From NCBI RefSeq assembly GCF_016583645.1, contig NZ_NRRL01000004.1, positions 62,001 through 126,000 on the forward strand: a stretch of 64,000 nucleotides of DNA, given 5' to 3'. Below, one piece after another: positions 1 to 7,046 of this stretch. The DNA comes from Rhodovibrio sodomensis (lineage in GTDB: Bacteria; Pseudomonadota; Alphaproteobacteria; Kiloniellales; Rhodovibrionaceae). The notes under the pieces are model-generated. The model did no database searches. It was not told the DNA's origin and saw nothing but the letters and a program-made list of their open reading frames with translations. Position numbers and translations under genes: made by a program. How positions within the stretch are numbered: the stretch's first letter is position 1; each line of letters opens with the position of its first letter.

Positions 1-240
1 CGGCTTTGCCGCACGCCCGACCTGCGCGGCGCGCACGCCTGGGCATGACATCTTGCACGCGCGCGCCGCGGCGGCTGCCCGAGGGCAATTGATCGGCCGG
101 ACTCAAGCCGGCGACGGACGCGTTTCGTGCGGGGTCCGTCATGCGTTCCCCGCATACGCAGGGTCGCGCAAAGGTCCGTATATTTATCGCCGGTGGCGTC
201 GACCGGCATTGGGCCTGGGGCGCCTTTCCGGAAGAAACAA

Positions 241-696
241 ATGGATCTCTTGTTCGGTACCGGCCTGTTCTGCGCTGTCACCCTGGCGTTTACGGGCATC
301 TTGTTGTGGGTGCGGCGCCCGGCCGCGCGCGGGCTCGCGGCCTCGAGCACCTTGCAGAGCGGCCTGGCGATCGCGGCCGTGGCTTTGTGGGTGCCCGCCC
401 TCGGTCTGGTCGCACGGGGTCTGGTCGCACGGGGTCTGGCCGGACTGGGACTGGCCGCCGAAGGTGGCGTCCCCGGCGCCCACGGCCTGGGCGCGCTCGC
501 GCTGGTGGTGCTGACGGTGGCGGCGCTTAAGGTCCTGCATCCGGTCAAGCGTCTGGCGGCCTACGCCGCCGCCGGGGCGGCTGCGCTCGCTCTGGTGCCG
601 GACCCGGCCGGTCCCGCGGGCCCAGATGGCCGCACCGGGGGCGACACCGGGGGCGTCACCGGGGTCGCCACGACGTCCGCGCGCAAGGCCGCGTAG
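241..696 (+). CDS. Small alanine-rich membrane protein, function unknown
   Basis: This 151-residue protein is not recognised. The ATG at 241 is preferred over an upstream in-frame start because GGAAG at about 229-233 sits 7 nt before it and the protein then opens with a hydrophobic helix (residues about 4-22). Further hydrophobic stretches at about 38-68 and 80-125 suggest three or four membrane segments. The C-terminal 25 residues are Gly/Asp/Pro-rich and probably cytoplasmic or periplasmic tail. A 15-bp tandem repeat encodes LVARG-LVARG inside the second hydrophobic stretch. The following gene starts 14 nt downstream on the same strand and is also a small membrane protein, so the two are probably co-transcribed. 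Confidence 0.6.
   Translation: MDLLFGTGLFCAVTLAFTGILLWVRRPAARGLAASSTLQSGLAIAAVALWVPALGLVARGLVARGLAGLGLAAEGGVPGAHGLGALALVVLTVAALKVLHPVKRLAAYAAAGAAALALVPDPAGPAGPDGRTGGDTGGVTGVATTSARKAA
403..447 (+). repeat. 15-bp in-frame tandem repeat
   Basis: GGTCTGGTCGCACGG occurs twice back to back (403-417, 418-432) and is followed by a degenerate third copy (433-447). Because the unit is 15 bp, copy-number changes add or remove five residues without shifting the frame. Confidence 0.85.
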
Positions 697-710
697 GCCA
701 CGAGACCGTC

Positions 711-1031
711 ATGCACATCGACCCGAAGCTGCACGCGCAAGCGCGCCTCAACACCCTGGTGCTATCGCTCTCCTCGGCCGTCGTCATCGCGATCTGCGTC
801 GGCCTGATGGTAGGCGCCCTGGTATACCCGGCCGGCTATATGGCCTTTGGGTTCAAGGGCCTGGGGTTCGCCTACATGGCACTTGGCATGAGTGTGCTGG
901 CCGGCATCGCGGCCGGCGTCCAGATGGCCGTGGTTGGCTATCGCCACCAGTACCCGGTCGAGTTCGCCGACTTGACCAAGCCGCGTCCGGCGCGCAACCC
1001 GGGCCCGCCAGAGCAAGATGCTCCAAGGTGA
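711..1031 (+). CDS. Small three-helix membrane protein, function unknown
   Basis: This 106-residue protein is not recognised. Hydrophobic segments at about 14-39, 43-60 and 62-76 look like three transmembrane helices, followed by a basic, proline-rich tail. The start is the ATG at 711; the ribosome-binding site is weak (CACGAG). It lies 14 nt behind the preceding membrane-protein gene, so an operon is likely. The last seven codons and the TGA stop lie inside an intergenic palindrome (1010-1058), so the C-terminus PEQDAPR is encoded by repeat sequence. The neighbouring gene converges and also ends inside the same palindrome. Confidence 0.6.
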   Translation: MHIDPKLHAQARLNTLVLSLSSAVVIAICVGLMVGALVYPAGYMAFGFKGLGFAYMALGMSVLAGIAAGVQMAVVGYRHQYPVEFADLTKPRPARNPGPPEQDAPR

Positions 1032-1058
1032 AGCCACCTTTCAGCTGATTCTTGCTCT
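1010..1058. repeat. Stop-codon palindrome, copy A
   Basis: Left arm AGAGCAAGATGCTCCAAGGTG, loop AAGC, right arm CACCTTTCAGCTGATTCTTGCTCT. The element lies between two convergent genes and contains both stops: TGA at 1029-1031 for the plus-strand gene and TAG (complement of 1057-1059) for the minus-strand gene. Its strong stem would also suit a bidirectional terminator, but a T-run is lacking. Confidence 0.85.
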
Positions 1059-1809
1059 AGAACCGGGGCCATGCGGCCTGGCCGGCGATGTAGGCGCCGA
1101 CCAGCAGCAGGGCGATCAGCAGCACCCGGCGGAAACGGGTTTCGGACAGCCGGTGGCGCAGCCGCTCGCCGATCCGCATGCCGGCGAACGCGGGCACGAC
1201 CGCCAGGGCCGACAGGCCGGCCAGCTCCGGCGTCAGCAGCCGGTTGGCGCCGAGGGTCAGGCCGAGGATAACGGTGGCGGCCAGAAACAGCAGGCCCATC
1301 GCCTGGATCAACTGGTCACGCGGCAGGCGGATCGCCTGCAGGTAGATCACGCTCGGCACCAGAAACGCCCCGGTCATGCCGGTGAGCACGCCGTTGAGCG
1401 CGCCCACCAGCGGCGCGGACCAGCGTTCGTGCCCGCGCGCAACGTACGGTCGCCAGCCGGCGAGCGCGGTCCCGGCGTAGATCACCAGCAGCACGCCAAG
1501 CAGCCCCGACAACAGACCCAGGTCGACCCGGGTCAACGCGAGCGCGCCCACCGGGATCAGCGCGACGGCGGTCAGCAGGTAGGGCCACAACCGCGCCAGG
1601 ATCGCCCGCGCGTGCCCGCCGCGCAGCGCCTGGCGCAGGTTGCTGGCGAGCGCGGGAAACAGCACCAGGGCCATCGCGGTGTGCAGGTCGCTTGCGAGGG
1701 TGAGCGGGCCCAGGCCGAGCGTGGGCATGCCGAGACCGACCAGCCCTTTCACGCTGCCGGCGCACAAGAAGACCACGGCGGCGATCAGCAGCAGGTCAAG
1801 ATCGATCAT
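1057..1809 (-). CDS. TauE/SafE-family membrane exporter
   Basis: This 250-residue integral membrane protein has about eight hydrophobic helices arranged in two halves, as in the TauE/SafE (DUF81) family of proposed sulfite, sulfoacetate or other organosulfur anion exporters. The first half carries the family-typical glycine-rich segment SVKGLVGLGMPTLGLGP (residues about 19-35). The second half repeats the pattern around GALNGVLTGMTGAFLVPSVIYLQ (about 135-157). Length fits the family. The ATG at 1809 gives the N-terminal helix. Substrate cannot be told from sequence, and no sulfur-metabolism gene is adjacent. The TAG stop is supplied by the palindrome shared with the convergent gene. Confidence 0.85.
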   Translation of the reverse strand: MIDLDLLLIAAVVFLCAGSVKGLVGLGMPTLGLGPLTLASDLHTAMALVLFPALASNLRQALRGGHARAILARLWPYLLTAVALIPVGALALTRVDLGLLSGLLGVLLVIYAGTALAGWRPYVARGHERWSAPLVGALNGVLTGMTGAFLVPSVIYLQAIRLPRDQLIQAMGLLFLAATVILGLTLGANRLLTPELAGLSALAVVPAFAGMRIGERLRHRLSETRFRRVLLIALLLVGAYIAGQAAWPRF

Positions 1810-2163
1810 ACGGCGATCCTACGCCAAGACCGGAGGCGGATGCGCTATCTTTGGCGCGCCCCCGTCGGGTGGAGAGACCGGTGTACGGATTCTGCGCTTT
1901 GACCCGCTGGGTGCACGCCGGCGCGCTGGCGGATCCGACGGGCTCAGCGCGTGTGGCGACTCCGTCCGGGACGCGCGTCGCACGTGCGCCGCCAAGGCGC
2001 ATCAGCTATGCGCCGCAAGCGACGCTGTTGCGCCGCTTTTAGGCGCTTCCTGGTCGCTTCCGGACGGAATTGCCGGCCCGTGCGACAATCGCGTTAATGC
2101 GCGTGAAACGGGTGGTGTGCGATACCTTTCCCATTCGCAACACGCAGCCCAGGACCCGCCGCC
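1810..2163. other. Intergenic stretch without a supported gene
   Basis: This 354-bp spacer lies between divergently oriented genes (the exporter on minus, the DUF1127 gene on plus) and must hold promoters for both. I see no convincing -35/-10 pair. Short open frames in it have no homology I recognise and no ribosome-binding site. Confidence 0.5.
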
Positions 2164-2601
2164 ATGAACCTCCTCACCGCCCGCGCTGGCGCCGATCTGC
2201 GCCAGGTCCACAGCCGTTCCTTCCGCGCCACCGTCTCCGCGGCGGCCGCGCGTGCCGCCGCCGTCGGCCCGTTCGCTGGGCTGACCCGCCGGTTCGCCGA
2301 ACTGCGGACCGCCGCCGCGCTGCGTCGCGAGCTGGAGAGCCTGGGCGACACCGCGCTCGCCGACCTCGGCCTCAGCCGGGCCGGCATCGGGGCGCACGTG
2401 CGTCGGGTCATGGCGAACCGCCGCCGCCCCGGCCGCGCGCAGTCGCCGGCCGCGCTCAGCGCGCATCTGCTGCGCGACGTCGCGGTGCAGTTGGAGCAGG
2501 GACGCGCGCGGGTCTACACCGACGTCCCGCTGGGCGTGATCACCCGCGCCCCGGCCGCCGGGCTGCCCGCGAACGGCGAGCGCTTCCGCCGCACCGCCTG
2601 A
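2164..2601 (+). CDS. DUF1127 domain protein
   Basis: This 145-residue basic protein has a DUF1127-like motif at about 47-73 (RRELESLGDTALADLGLSRAGI), the short Arg-rich helix pair seen in many small alphaproteobacterial regulators. In Agrobacterium and Rhodobacter some DUF1127 proteins bind RNA and affect growth or phosphate responses. This one is longer than the usual 45-70 residues, with about 45 extra residues on each side, including an Ala/Arg-rich leader and a C-terminal part with no recognised domain. The start is the ATG at 2164. A hairpin terminator follows the stop, so it is monocistronic. Function in this organism is inferred only. Confidence 0.7.
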   Translation: MNLLTARAGADLRQVHSRSFRATVSAAAARAAAVGPFAGLTRRFAELRTAAALRRELESLGDTALADLGLSRAGIGAHVRRVMANRRRPGRAQSPAALSAHLLRDVAVQLEQGRARVYTDVPLGVITRAPAAGLPANGERFRRTA

Positions 2602-2630
2602 ACCAGCGCCCGAGCCAACCCGCGCATCCC

Positions 2631-2669
2631 AACGGCCCCGCCTGGCGAACCCGGGTGGGGCCGTTTCGC
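2631..2669 (+). terminator. Intrinsic terminator after the DUF1127 gene
   Basis: AACGGCCCC (2631-2639) pairs with GGGGCCGTT (2657-2665), followed by TTCGCGTTTTG. The stem is strong and the downstream T content modest. It separates the DUF1127 gene from the convergent methyltransferase gene. Confidence 0.7.
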
Positions 2670-2731
2670 GTTTTGCTGGCTGGGCGGCGCGCGCAGCCGG
2701 CTGGATGTCGGCAGGCCGCCGACGCGCGGGG

Positions 2732-3232
2732 CTACCGATTCGCCGCCAGCGCGCGCTCTTCGACGCGGATGCGCCAGGCCAGCATCGCCAGGTTGGCGAG
2801 TGCGAAGCCGATCGCCAGCGGCCACGCGCCGAACGCCAGCGGCAGCAGCGGGATCTCCAGGGCGACGATCAGGTAATTGGGGTGCCGGACGAACCGGTAG
2901 GGGCCGCGGCGCACCCGCGCGCGGCCCGGCACCACGATCACCCGGGTGGTCCAGAACCGGCCCAGGCTGGTCAGGGTCCAGACCCGGGCAAGTTGCAGCA
3001 GCACGAACGCGATCAGCGCCCCGGCGTGGATCGGCGCGTCCGCGGGAACGGTCGCGACCAGGGCGCCGAGCCAGGCCGTGTGCAGGCCGACCAGCAGCGG
3101 GTAATGCCGTTTGCCGTGTTCCACGCCGCCGGCCGCACGCAGCGCCCGGTCGTTCCGCCGGGCGTAGACGAGTTCGCCCAGGCGCTGCAGCGCGACCAGC
3201 AGGATCAGCAGGTGCGCCAGTCCGACGCTCAT
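2732..3232 (-). CDS. Isoprenylcysteine carboxyl methyltransferase (ICMT) family enzyme
   Basis: This 166-residue membrane methyltransferase has hydrophobic segments at about 5-16, 48-60, 66-83 and 130-148. It carries the ICMT/PEMT signature GPYRFVRHPNYL at about 112-123, where the Arg-His-Pro-Asn core binds S-adenosylmethionine. Its ATG overlaps the stop of the upstream polyketide-synthase gene in an ATGA, so translation is coupled. In Bacillus (bpsA-bpsB) and Streptomyces (srsA-srsB) the same gene pair makes methylated alkylpyrones or phenolic lipids, with the ICMT-like enzyme O-methylating the polyketide. The same role is inferred here. Bacteria lack prenylated CAAX proteins, so the eukaryotic reaction is unlikely. 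Confidence 0.85.
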   Translation of the reverse strand: MSVGLAHLLILLVALQRLGELVYARRNDRALRAAGGVEHGKRHYPLLVGLHTAWLGALVATVPADAPIHAGALIAFVLLQLARVWTLTSLGRFWTTRVIVVPGRARVRRGPYRFVRHPNYLIVALEIPLLPLAFGAWPLAIGFALANLAMLAWRIRVEERALAANR

Positions 3233-4284
3233 ACCCGGGGGTCGGGCTCGAGCAGGGCGAACCCGGCGGTGAAGCCGGGCCCGAGCGCGCTCGCCACAAC
3301 CGGGCCTTCGGGGCCGGCCCGCAGGACCTGCCGCAGCACGAACAGCACGGTCGGCGCGGACATATTGCCGTAGTCGCGCAGCACCTGCCGCTCGGCCGCC
3401 ATCGCGCCGTCGCCGCGGCCGACCAGCCGTTCCAGCGCGGCGACCACCTTGGCGCCGCCCGGATGGCAGGCGGTCTGGGCCACGTCGCGCCGGGTCATGC
3501 CGTGGTCGGCCAGGAAGCCGTCCAGAACGGGGGCGAACTCCGTGGCGATCAGGTTGGGGATGTCGCGGGAGAACAGCACGCCCAGGCCGTCGTCCTCGAC
3601 CCGCCAGCCCATCACGTCCTCGCTGTCGGGCCAGGTATGCTCGCCCCAGCCGGTCAGGCGCGGCCCCGGGTCGCCGGGCACGCCGCTCAGCACCGCGGCC
3701 GCCGCGCCGTCGCCGAACAGGGCGGTCGCGACCAGGTTGCTTTTCGACGGGTCGCCCGGCCGGAAGGTGAGCGCGCACAGCTCGACCGTCAGCAGCAGTA
3801 CGCGTTTGCCCGCGGCGGCGAGCTCCGCCGCGCGCGCCAGGCCGAGCACGCCGCCGCAGCAGCCCAGGCCGAACAGCGGCAGCCGCACCGTGTCGCGCCG
3901 GAACGCCAGCCGGTTCATCAGCCGCGCGTCCAGGCTGGGCGTGGCGATGCCGGTGGTCGACACCGTGACGATCGCGTCGATCTGGGCGGCTTCCAGGCCG
4001 GCCTGCGCCAGCGCGTGCACGGCCGCGTCGGTTATCAGGTCGAGGGCGTGGCGCTCGTACAGCGCGTTGCGTTCCTTCCAGCCGACCTTCTGGCCGTACC
4101 AGTCGAGCGGGACACAGGAGTAGCGGCGCCGGATGCCCGCGTTGTCGTAGATCGGCATCAGCCGGTCGAGCTCGGCGGCCGGGCGGTCGAACAGCTGCCG
4201 GGCCCGGCTGCGCACGTCGTCCTGGTCGAGCGGGTAGGCGGGCACGGCCGTGCTCAGGGCCGTCAGACGCGGCGCGTTGGACAT
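3229..4284 (-). CDS. Type III polyketide synthase (chalcone/alkylpyrone synthase family)
   Basis: This 351-residue ketosynthase-fold homodimeric enzyme extends an acyl-CoA starter with malonyl-CoA. The catalytic triad is visible: Cys142 in FGLGCCGGV, His274 in ACHPGGAKV and Asn307 in YGNMSAPT. Length matches the family (350-390). The ATG at 4284 is preferred because AAGGGAAACCGGG precedes it and homologues begin just before the TALSTAVPAYPLDQDDV region. The in-frame extension to 4413 is low-complexity. It is coupled by ATGA overlap to an ICMT-like methyltransferase, which suggests a methylated alkylpyrone or alkylresorcinol lipid. A regulator of RpiR type lies 186 bp upstream on the same strand. 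Starter chain length cannot be deduced. Confidence 0.9.
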   Translation of the reverse strand: MSNAPRLTALSTAVPAYPLDQDDVRSRARQLFDRPAAELDRLMPIYDNAGIRRRYSCVPLDWYGQKVGWKERNALYERHALDLITDAAVHALAQAGLEAAQIDAIVTVSTTGIATPSLDARLMNRLAFRRDTVRLPLFGLGCCGGVLGLARAAELAAAGKRVLLLTVELCALTFRPGDPSKSNLVATALFGDGAAAAVLSGVPGDPGPRLTGWGEHTWPDSEDVMGWRVEDDGLGVLFSRDIPNLIATEFAPVLDGFLADHGMTRRDVAQTACHPGGAKVVAALERLVGRGDGAMAAERQVLRDYGNMSAPTVLFVLRQVLRAGPEGPVVASALGPGFTAGFALLEPDPRV

Positions 4285-4470
4285 CCCGGTTTCCCTTGCG
4301 GATAGCGCGGCTCGGGCAGGATCGCCCGCGGGCGGACCCGACCGCCGGCGTCCCGCCCGCCCGGCCTTCTTGCAGCGCGGGCAAACCGGCGCGGTGGGGC
4401 GGCAACCTCCCACGATCCCGCCCCCAGGAAACTGGTGCGGCGCGCCCGCCCAGCAAGCGCGCCCGGCCGC

Positions 4471-5343
4471 TCAGGTGAACTTCTTGAACAGCCGGGCTTG
4501 GTCGAACAGGCCCTCCAGCTCGTTGAACCGGTCGCGCGTGGTGTCCCAGCGCCGGGTCTGCACCGCGGCGATCAGCGATTCCACGACGAACAGCATGACC
4601 ATGGTGGAATCCCAGGCCGACGGCACCTCGATCCGGCACGGGAAAACGTAGTGGGCGTGCTTGGTCGCGGGCGAACCCCACTGGTCGGTGAACAGCACGA
4701 TCGTCGCCTCGCGCGCCCGGGCCATCTCGACGAACCGGATCAGCTCGGTCTCGTAGCGGCGGATGTCGAACACCACCAGCACATCGCCCGCGCGCATGCC
4801 CAGCAGGTAGTGCGGCCAGGTGCTGCTGGTCGAGGGCACCAGTGACAGGCCGTCGCGGATCACCTGCATGTGGGTGAACAGGTAGTCGGCAAGCGCGCGG
4901 GTGATCCGCCCGCCGACGATCGAGACCTGCCGGTCGGTGTCGGCGAGCAGCCCGGCGACCGCGTCGAACGCCTCGGTGTCGAAGCGGCTGAGCGTGCGGT
5001 GCAGGTTGTCGATCGCCGCCTCGGCGAAGCGGTTCAGGATATGCGCCTCGGGCGCTCCCTCGGCCCAGCGTTCGTGCTTGGCGACCGGGTTCGAGATGGT
5101 CGCCGCCAGTTCGTCGCGCAGGCGCGCCTGGAACTGCGGGTAGCCGGCGAACCCGAGCTTCTTGACCAGCCGCACGACCGTCGGCGTGGAGACCTGCGCA
5201 TTCTCCGCGAGCGCGGTGATCGACGACAGGCCGGCGACCGGATAGTTCGCCAGCAGGGTATCGGCGAGCTGCCGCTCGGCCCGGGTGAACTGGTCGAACT
5301 GGCCGCGCAGCGCCTCCGCGACCGTGGGCGTTGCCTCCGCGAT
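4471..5343 (-). CDS. RpiR-family transcriptional regulator with apparent non-ATG start
   Basis: This protein of about 290 residues has an N-terminal HTH_6 domain (residues about 5-80, including AENAQVSTPTVVRLVKKLGFAGY) and a SIS sugar-phosphate-type domain (about 125-260, with SIVGGRITRALADYLFTHM and GDVLVVFDIRRYETELI). No in-frame ATG, GTG or TTG lies between the stop codon at 5503-5505 and the GTG at 5175, which would cut through the HTH. The family-typical N-terminus (TPTVAEALR...) instead begins just after an ATC at 5341-5343, and GGGAGGA lies 7-8 nt before it, so an AUC start is proposed. A substituted ATG is the other explanation. It is divergent from the TRAP/ligase operon and upstream of the PKS gene, and probably controls one or both. 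Confidence 0.75.
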   Translation of the reverse strand: MAEATPTVAEALRGQFDQFTRAERQLADTLLANYPVAGLSSITALAENAQVSTPTVVRLVKKLGFAGYPQFQARLRDELAATISNPVAKHERWAEGAPEAHILNRFAEAAIDNLHRTLSRFDTEAFDAVAGLLADTDRQVSIVGGRITRALADYLFTHMQVIRDGLSLVPSTSSTWPHYLLGMRAGDVLVVFDIRRYETELIRFVEMARAREATIVLFTDQWGSPATKHAHYVFPCRIEVPSAWDSTMVMLFVVESLIAAVQTRRWDTTRDRFNELEGLFDQARLFKKFT

Positions 5344-5433
5344 GAACCTGTCCTCCCGAACGTGCGCGCGATTGCGGATGTCGCGCGCTTTTTGGTTTTG
5401 CAGGCGGTTTCTGCACGTCCGACTGATTCCCCG

Positions 5434-5531
5434 CCTCCCGTGGGAGGAGGGGTTAGGGGAGGAGGGTGCCGCGCTATTGGCGTCGCGGGAAACCTCCTCT
5501 CCCTAGCCCTCTCCTCCCACGGGAGGAGAGG
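5434..5531. repeat. Imperfect inverted repeat of CCCTCTCC type
   Basis: CTCCCGTGGGAGGAGGGGTTAGGGGAGG (5435-5462) is matched in inverse order by CCTCTCCCTAGCCCTCTCCTCCCACGGGAGG (about 5496-5526). The arms are internally palindromic (CCCGTGGG, CCCACGGG). This looks like a mobile or structural intergenic repeat. Degenerate relatives occur at about 43807-43840 and 44660-44895. Confidence 0.7.
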
Positions 5532-5601
5532 GGACAACGGGGTGCCCGGACCACTTCTAAGGAGCCTCCAGGCGGAACAGTGTGACCCGCCCCGTTGAAC
5601 G

Positions 5602-5644
5602 GTCAAGAAACTTTCTTGACAGCGTGTACGGGTCTGAAAAGATC
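5602..5644 (+). promoter_or_regulatory. Palindromic operator over a putative -35 box
   Basis: GTCAAGAAACTTTCTTGAC (5602-5620) is a perfect 9-bp inverted repeat with a 1-bp centre. Its last bases form TTGACA (5616-5621), a consensus -35; AAAGAT at 5638-5643 is a possible -10 at 16-bp spacing. It sits between the RpiR regulator and the divergent amidohydrolase/TRAP operon, where the regulator's binding site is expected. The binding protein is inferred. Confidence 0.6.
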
Positions 5645-5676
5645 GCTTCGGAACGTGACGAGTGGGAGGGCGGTGC

Positions 5677-6537
5677 GTGGCAGCAGGGGCGGCGATCCTA
5701 TCGGGCGAGGACGGCTCGCCGGTGGAGACGGTGAACCCGGACGGGCGCGCCGACGTCGTGCTGATCTGCGAGCATGCCGCCAACCGGATCCCGGACGCCC
5801 TGGACGACCTGGGCCTCGATGCCGAGACGCGCGGCAGCCACGTCGCCTGGGACCCGGGTGCCGCCGAGGTGGCGCGGGCGATGGCCGACCGGCTGGACGC
5901 GCCGCTGTTCCTGCAGCGCTTTTCCCGCCTGGTGTACGACTGCAACCGGCCGGTTTTTGCCGCTAGCGCGGTCCCGGCGGTCAGCGAACGCTACGTCATT
6001 CCCGGCAACGACGGGCTGGACCGGGCGGCCCGCGCCGACCGGCAGGCGGCGGTCTACCTGCCGTTCCGGGATTGCGTGGCCGGCTTCGTGCGCCGGCGGA
6101 TCGCCGCCGGCCGGCCGCCGGCGATCGTGACGGTGCATACCTTTACCCCGGTATTCGAGGGGCGCCGCCGGACCACCGAGTTGGGCGTGCTGCACGACGC
6201 CGACGCGCGCCTGGCCGACGCGGTGCTGGCGCTATTGTCCGCCGAGTCCGACCTCGAGGTCCGGCGCAACGACCCCTACGGCCCGGCCGATGGGGTGACC
6301 CACACGCTCAAGGTTCAGGCGCTCGGCCACGGCCTGCCCAACGTCATGTTCGAGATCCGCAGCGATTTGGTGGCCGACGCCGCCGGGCAGCGGGCGTTCG
6401 CCGAGCGGCTGAGCCGCACGGTGACGGCTGCCTGGGGCCTGCTGCACCAGTGGTTCGGGCCGGGCGCCGACCTGGCGCCCGAGGTCGGCCGACTGATCGG
6501 GCCGGTGCCGCGCGGGGCGGAGGCGGGGCCGGCATGA
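5677..6537 (+). CDS. N-formylglutamate amidohydrolase-like enzyme (COG3931 type)
   Basis: This 286-residue predicted zinc amidohydrolase belongs to the HutG/N-formylglutamate amidohydrolase superfamily. Conserved segments are LICEHAANRIPD (about residues 30-41), HVAWDPGA (54-61), RLVYDCNRP and HTFTPVFEG; the His/Glu residues in these are the expected metal ligands. The GTG at 5677 is chosen because GGGAGGG lies 6 nt before it; a GTG at 5662 would lack a ribosome-binding site. It overlaps the next gene by ATGA and so is translationally coupled to the TRAP transporter. Because no other histidine-utilisation gene is present and a gamma-glutamyl-ligase-like gene follows, hydrolysis of an N-acyl or gamma-glutamyl amide intermediate is a reasonable guess. 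Confidence 0.8.
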   Translation: MAAGAAILSGEDGSPVETVNPDGRADVVLICEHAANRIPDALDDLGLDAETRGSHVAWDPGAAEVARAMADRLDAPLFLQRFSRLVYDCNRPVFAASAVPAVSERYVIPGNDGLDRAARADRQAAVYLPFRDCVAGFVRRRIAAGRPPAIVTVHTFTPVFEGRRRTTELGVLHDADARLADAVLALLSAESDLEVRRNDPYGPADGVTHTLKVQALGHGLPNVMFEIRSDLVADAAGQRAFAERLSRTVTAAWGLLHQWFGPGADLAPEVGRLIGPVPRGAEAGPA

Positions 6538-7046
6538 TCGAAGCCATGCGCGTCTACGTCCGCTGGGTCGAGCGGGTGAACACGGTCGTCGGCACGGTCG
6601 TGATGTACGGCATCTTCGCGATGATCTTCGTGCTGGGCTGGTCGATCGCCTCCAAGCAGGTCGCGCTGCCCGCATTGTGGACGCTGGATATCTCGCAGTT
6701 CCTGATGGTCGCTTATTTCCTGCTGGGCGGCGGCTACTCGCTGCAGCAGGACGGCCACGTGCGGATGGACCTGCTCTGGGGCATGCTGCCGCAGCGCAAG
6801 CAGAGCTGGGTCGATACGCTGACCGTGTTCTGCATGATCTTCTACATCGGCGTGCTGCTCTACGGCGGGATCGGCAGCACGATCTATTCGATCGAGTACC
6901 AGGAGCGCGGTTTCTCCGCTTGGCGGCCGCTGATGTGGCCGATCAAGGTGACCATGTGCGTGGGCATCGTGCTGATGCTGCTGCAGGCGTTCGCGATGCT
7001 GTTCCGCGACATCCTGCGCATTTCCGGGCGGGGGATGAGCGGGTGA
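6534..7046 (+). CDS. TRAP transporter small permease subunit (DctQ type)
   Basis: This 170-residue inner-membrane protein has four hydrophobic helices at about 18-37, 50-68, 86-108 and 130-152, the DctQ topology. It keeps family features such as the segment WTLDISQFLMVAYFLLGGGYSLQQDGHVRMD (about 45-75). It partners the large permease encoded next in a sodium-driven solute importer. Its ATG overlaps the amidohydrolase stop (ATGA) and its own stop overlaps the GTG of the large subunit (GTGA), so the three genes form one translationally coupled unit. Confidence 0.92.
   Translation: MIEAMRVYVRWVERVNTVVGTVVMYGIFAMIFVLGWSIASKQVALPALWTLDISQFLMVAYFLLGGGYSLQQDGHVRMDLLWGMLPQRKQSWVDTLTVFCMIFYIGVLLYGGIGSTIYSIEYQERGFSAWRPLMWPIKVTMCVGIVLMLLQAFAMLFRDILRISGRGMSG

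Noticed and set aside
2732..5416. An 894-codon minus-strand frame running from the RpiR region through the ICMT gene
   Set aside because: Only its last 166 codons are a real protein (the ICMT-like enzyme). The rest is the wrong frame of the PKS and RpiR genes.
5662..5676. Upstream GTG start for the N-formylglutamate-amidohydrolase-like gene
   Set aside because: The GTG at 5677 has a well-spaced GGGAGGG ribosome-binding site that lies between the two starts.
5677..6537. Naming this gene hutG and placing it in histidine utilisation
   Set aside because: No hutH, hutU or hutI is present and the gene is coupled to a TRAP transporter; only the superfamily can be supported.
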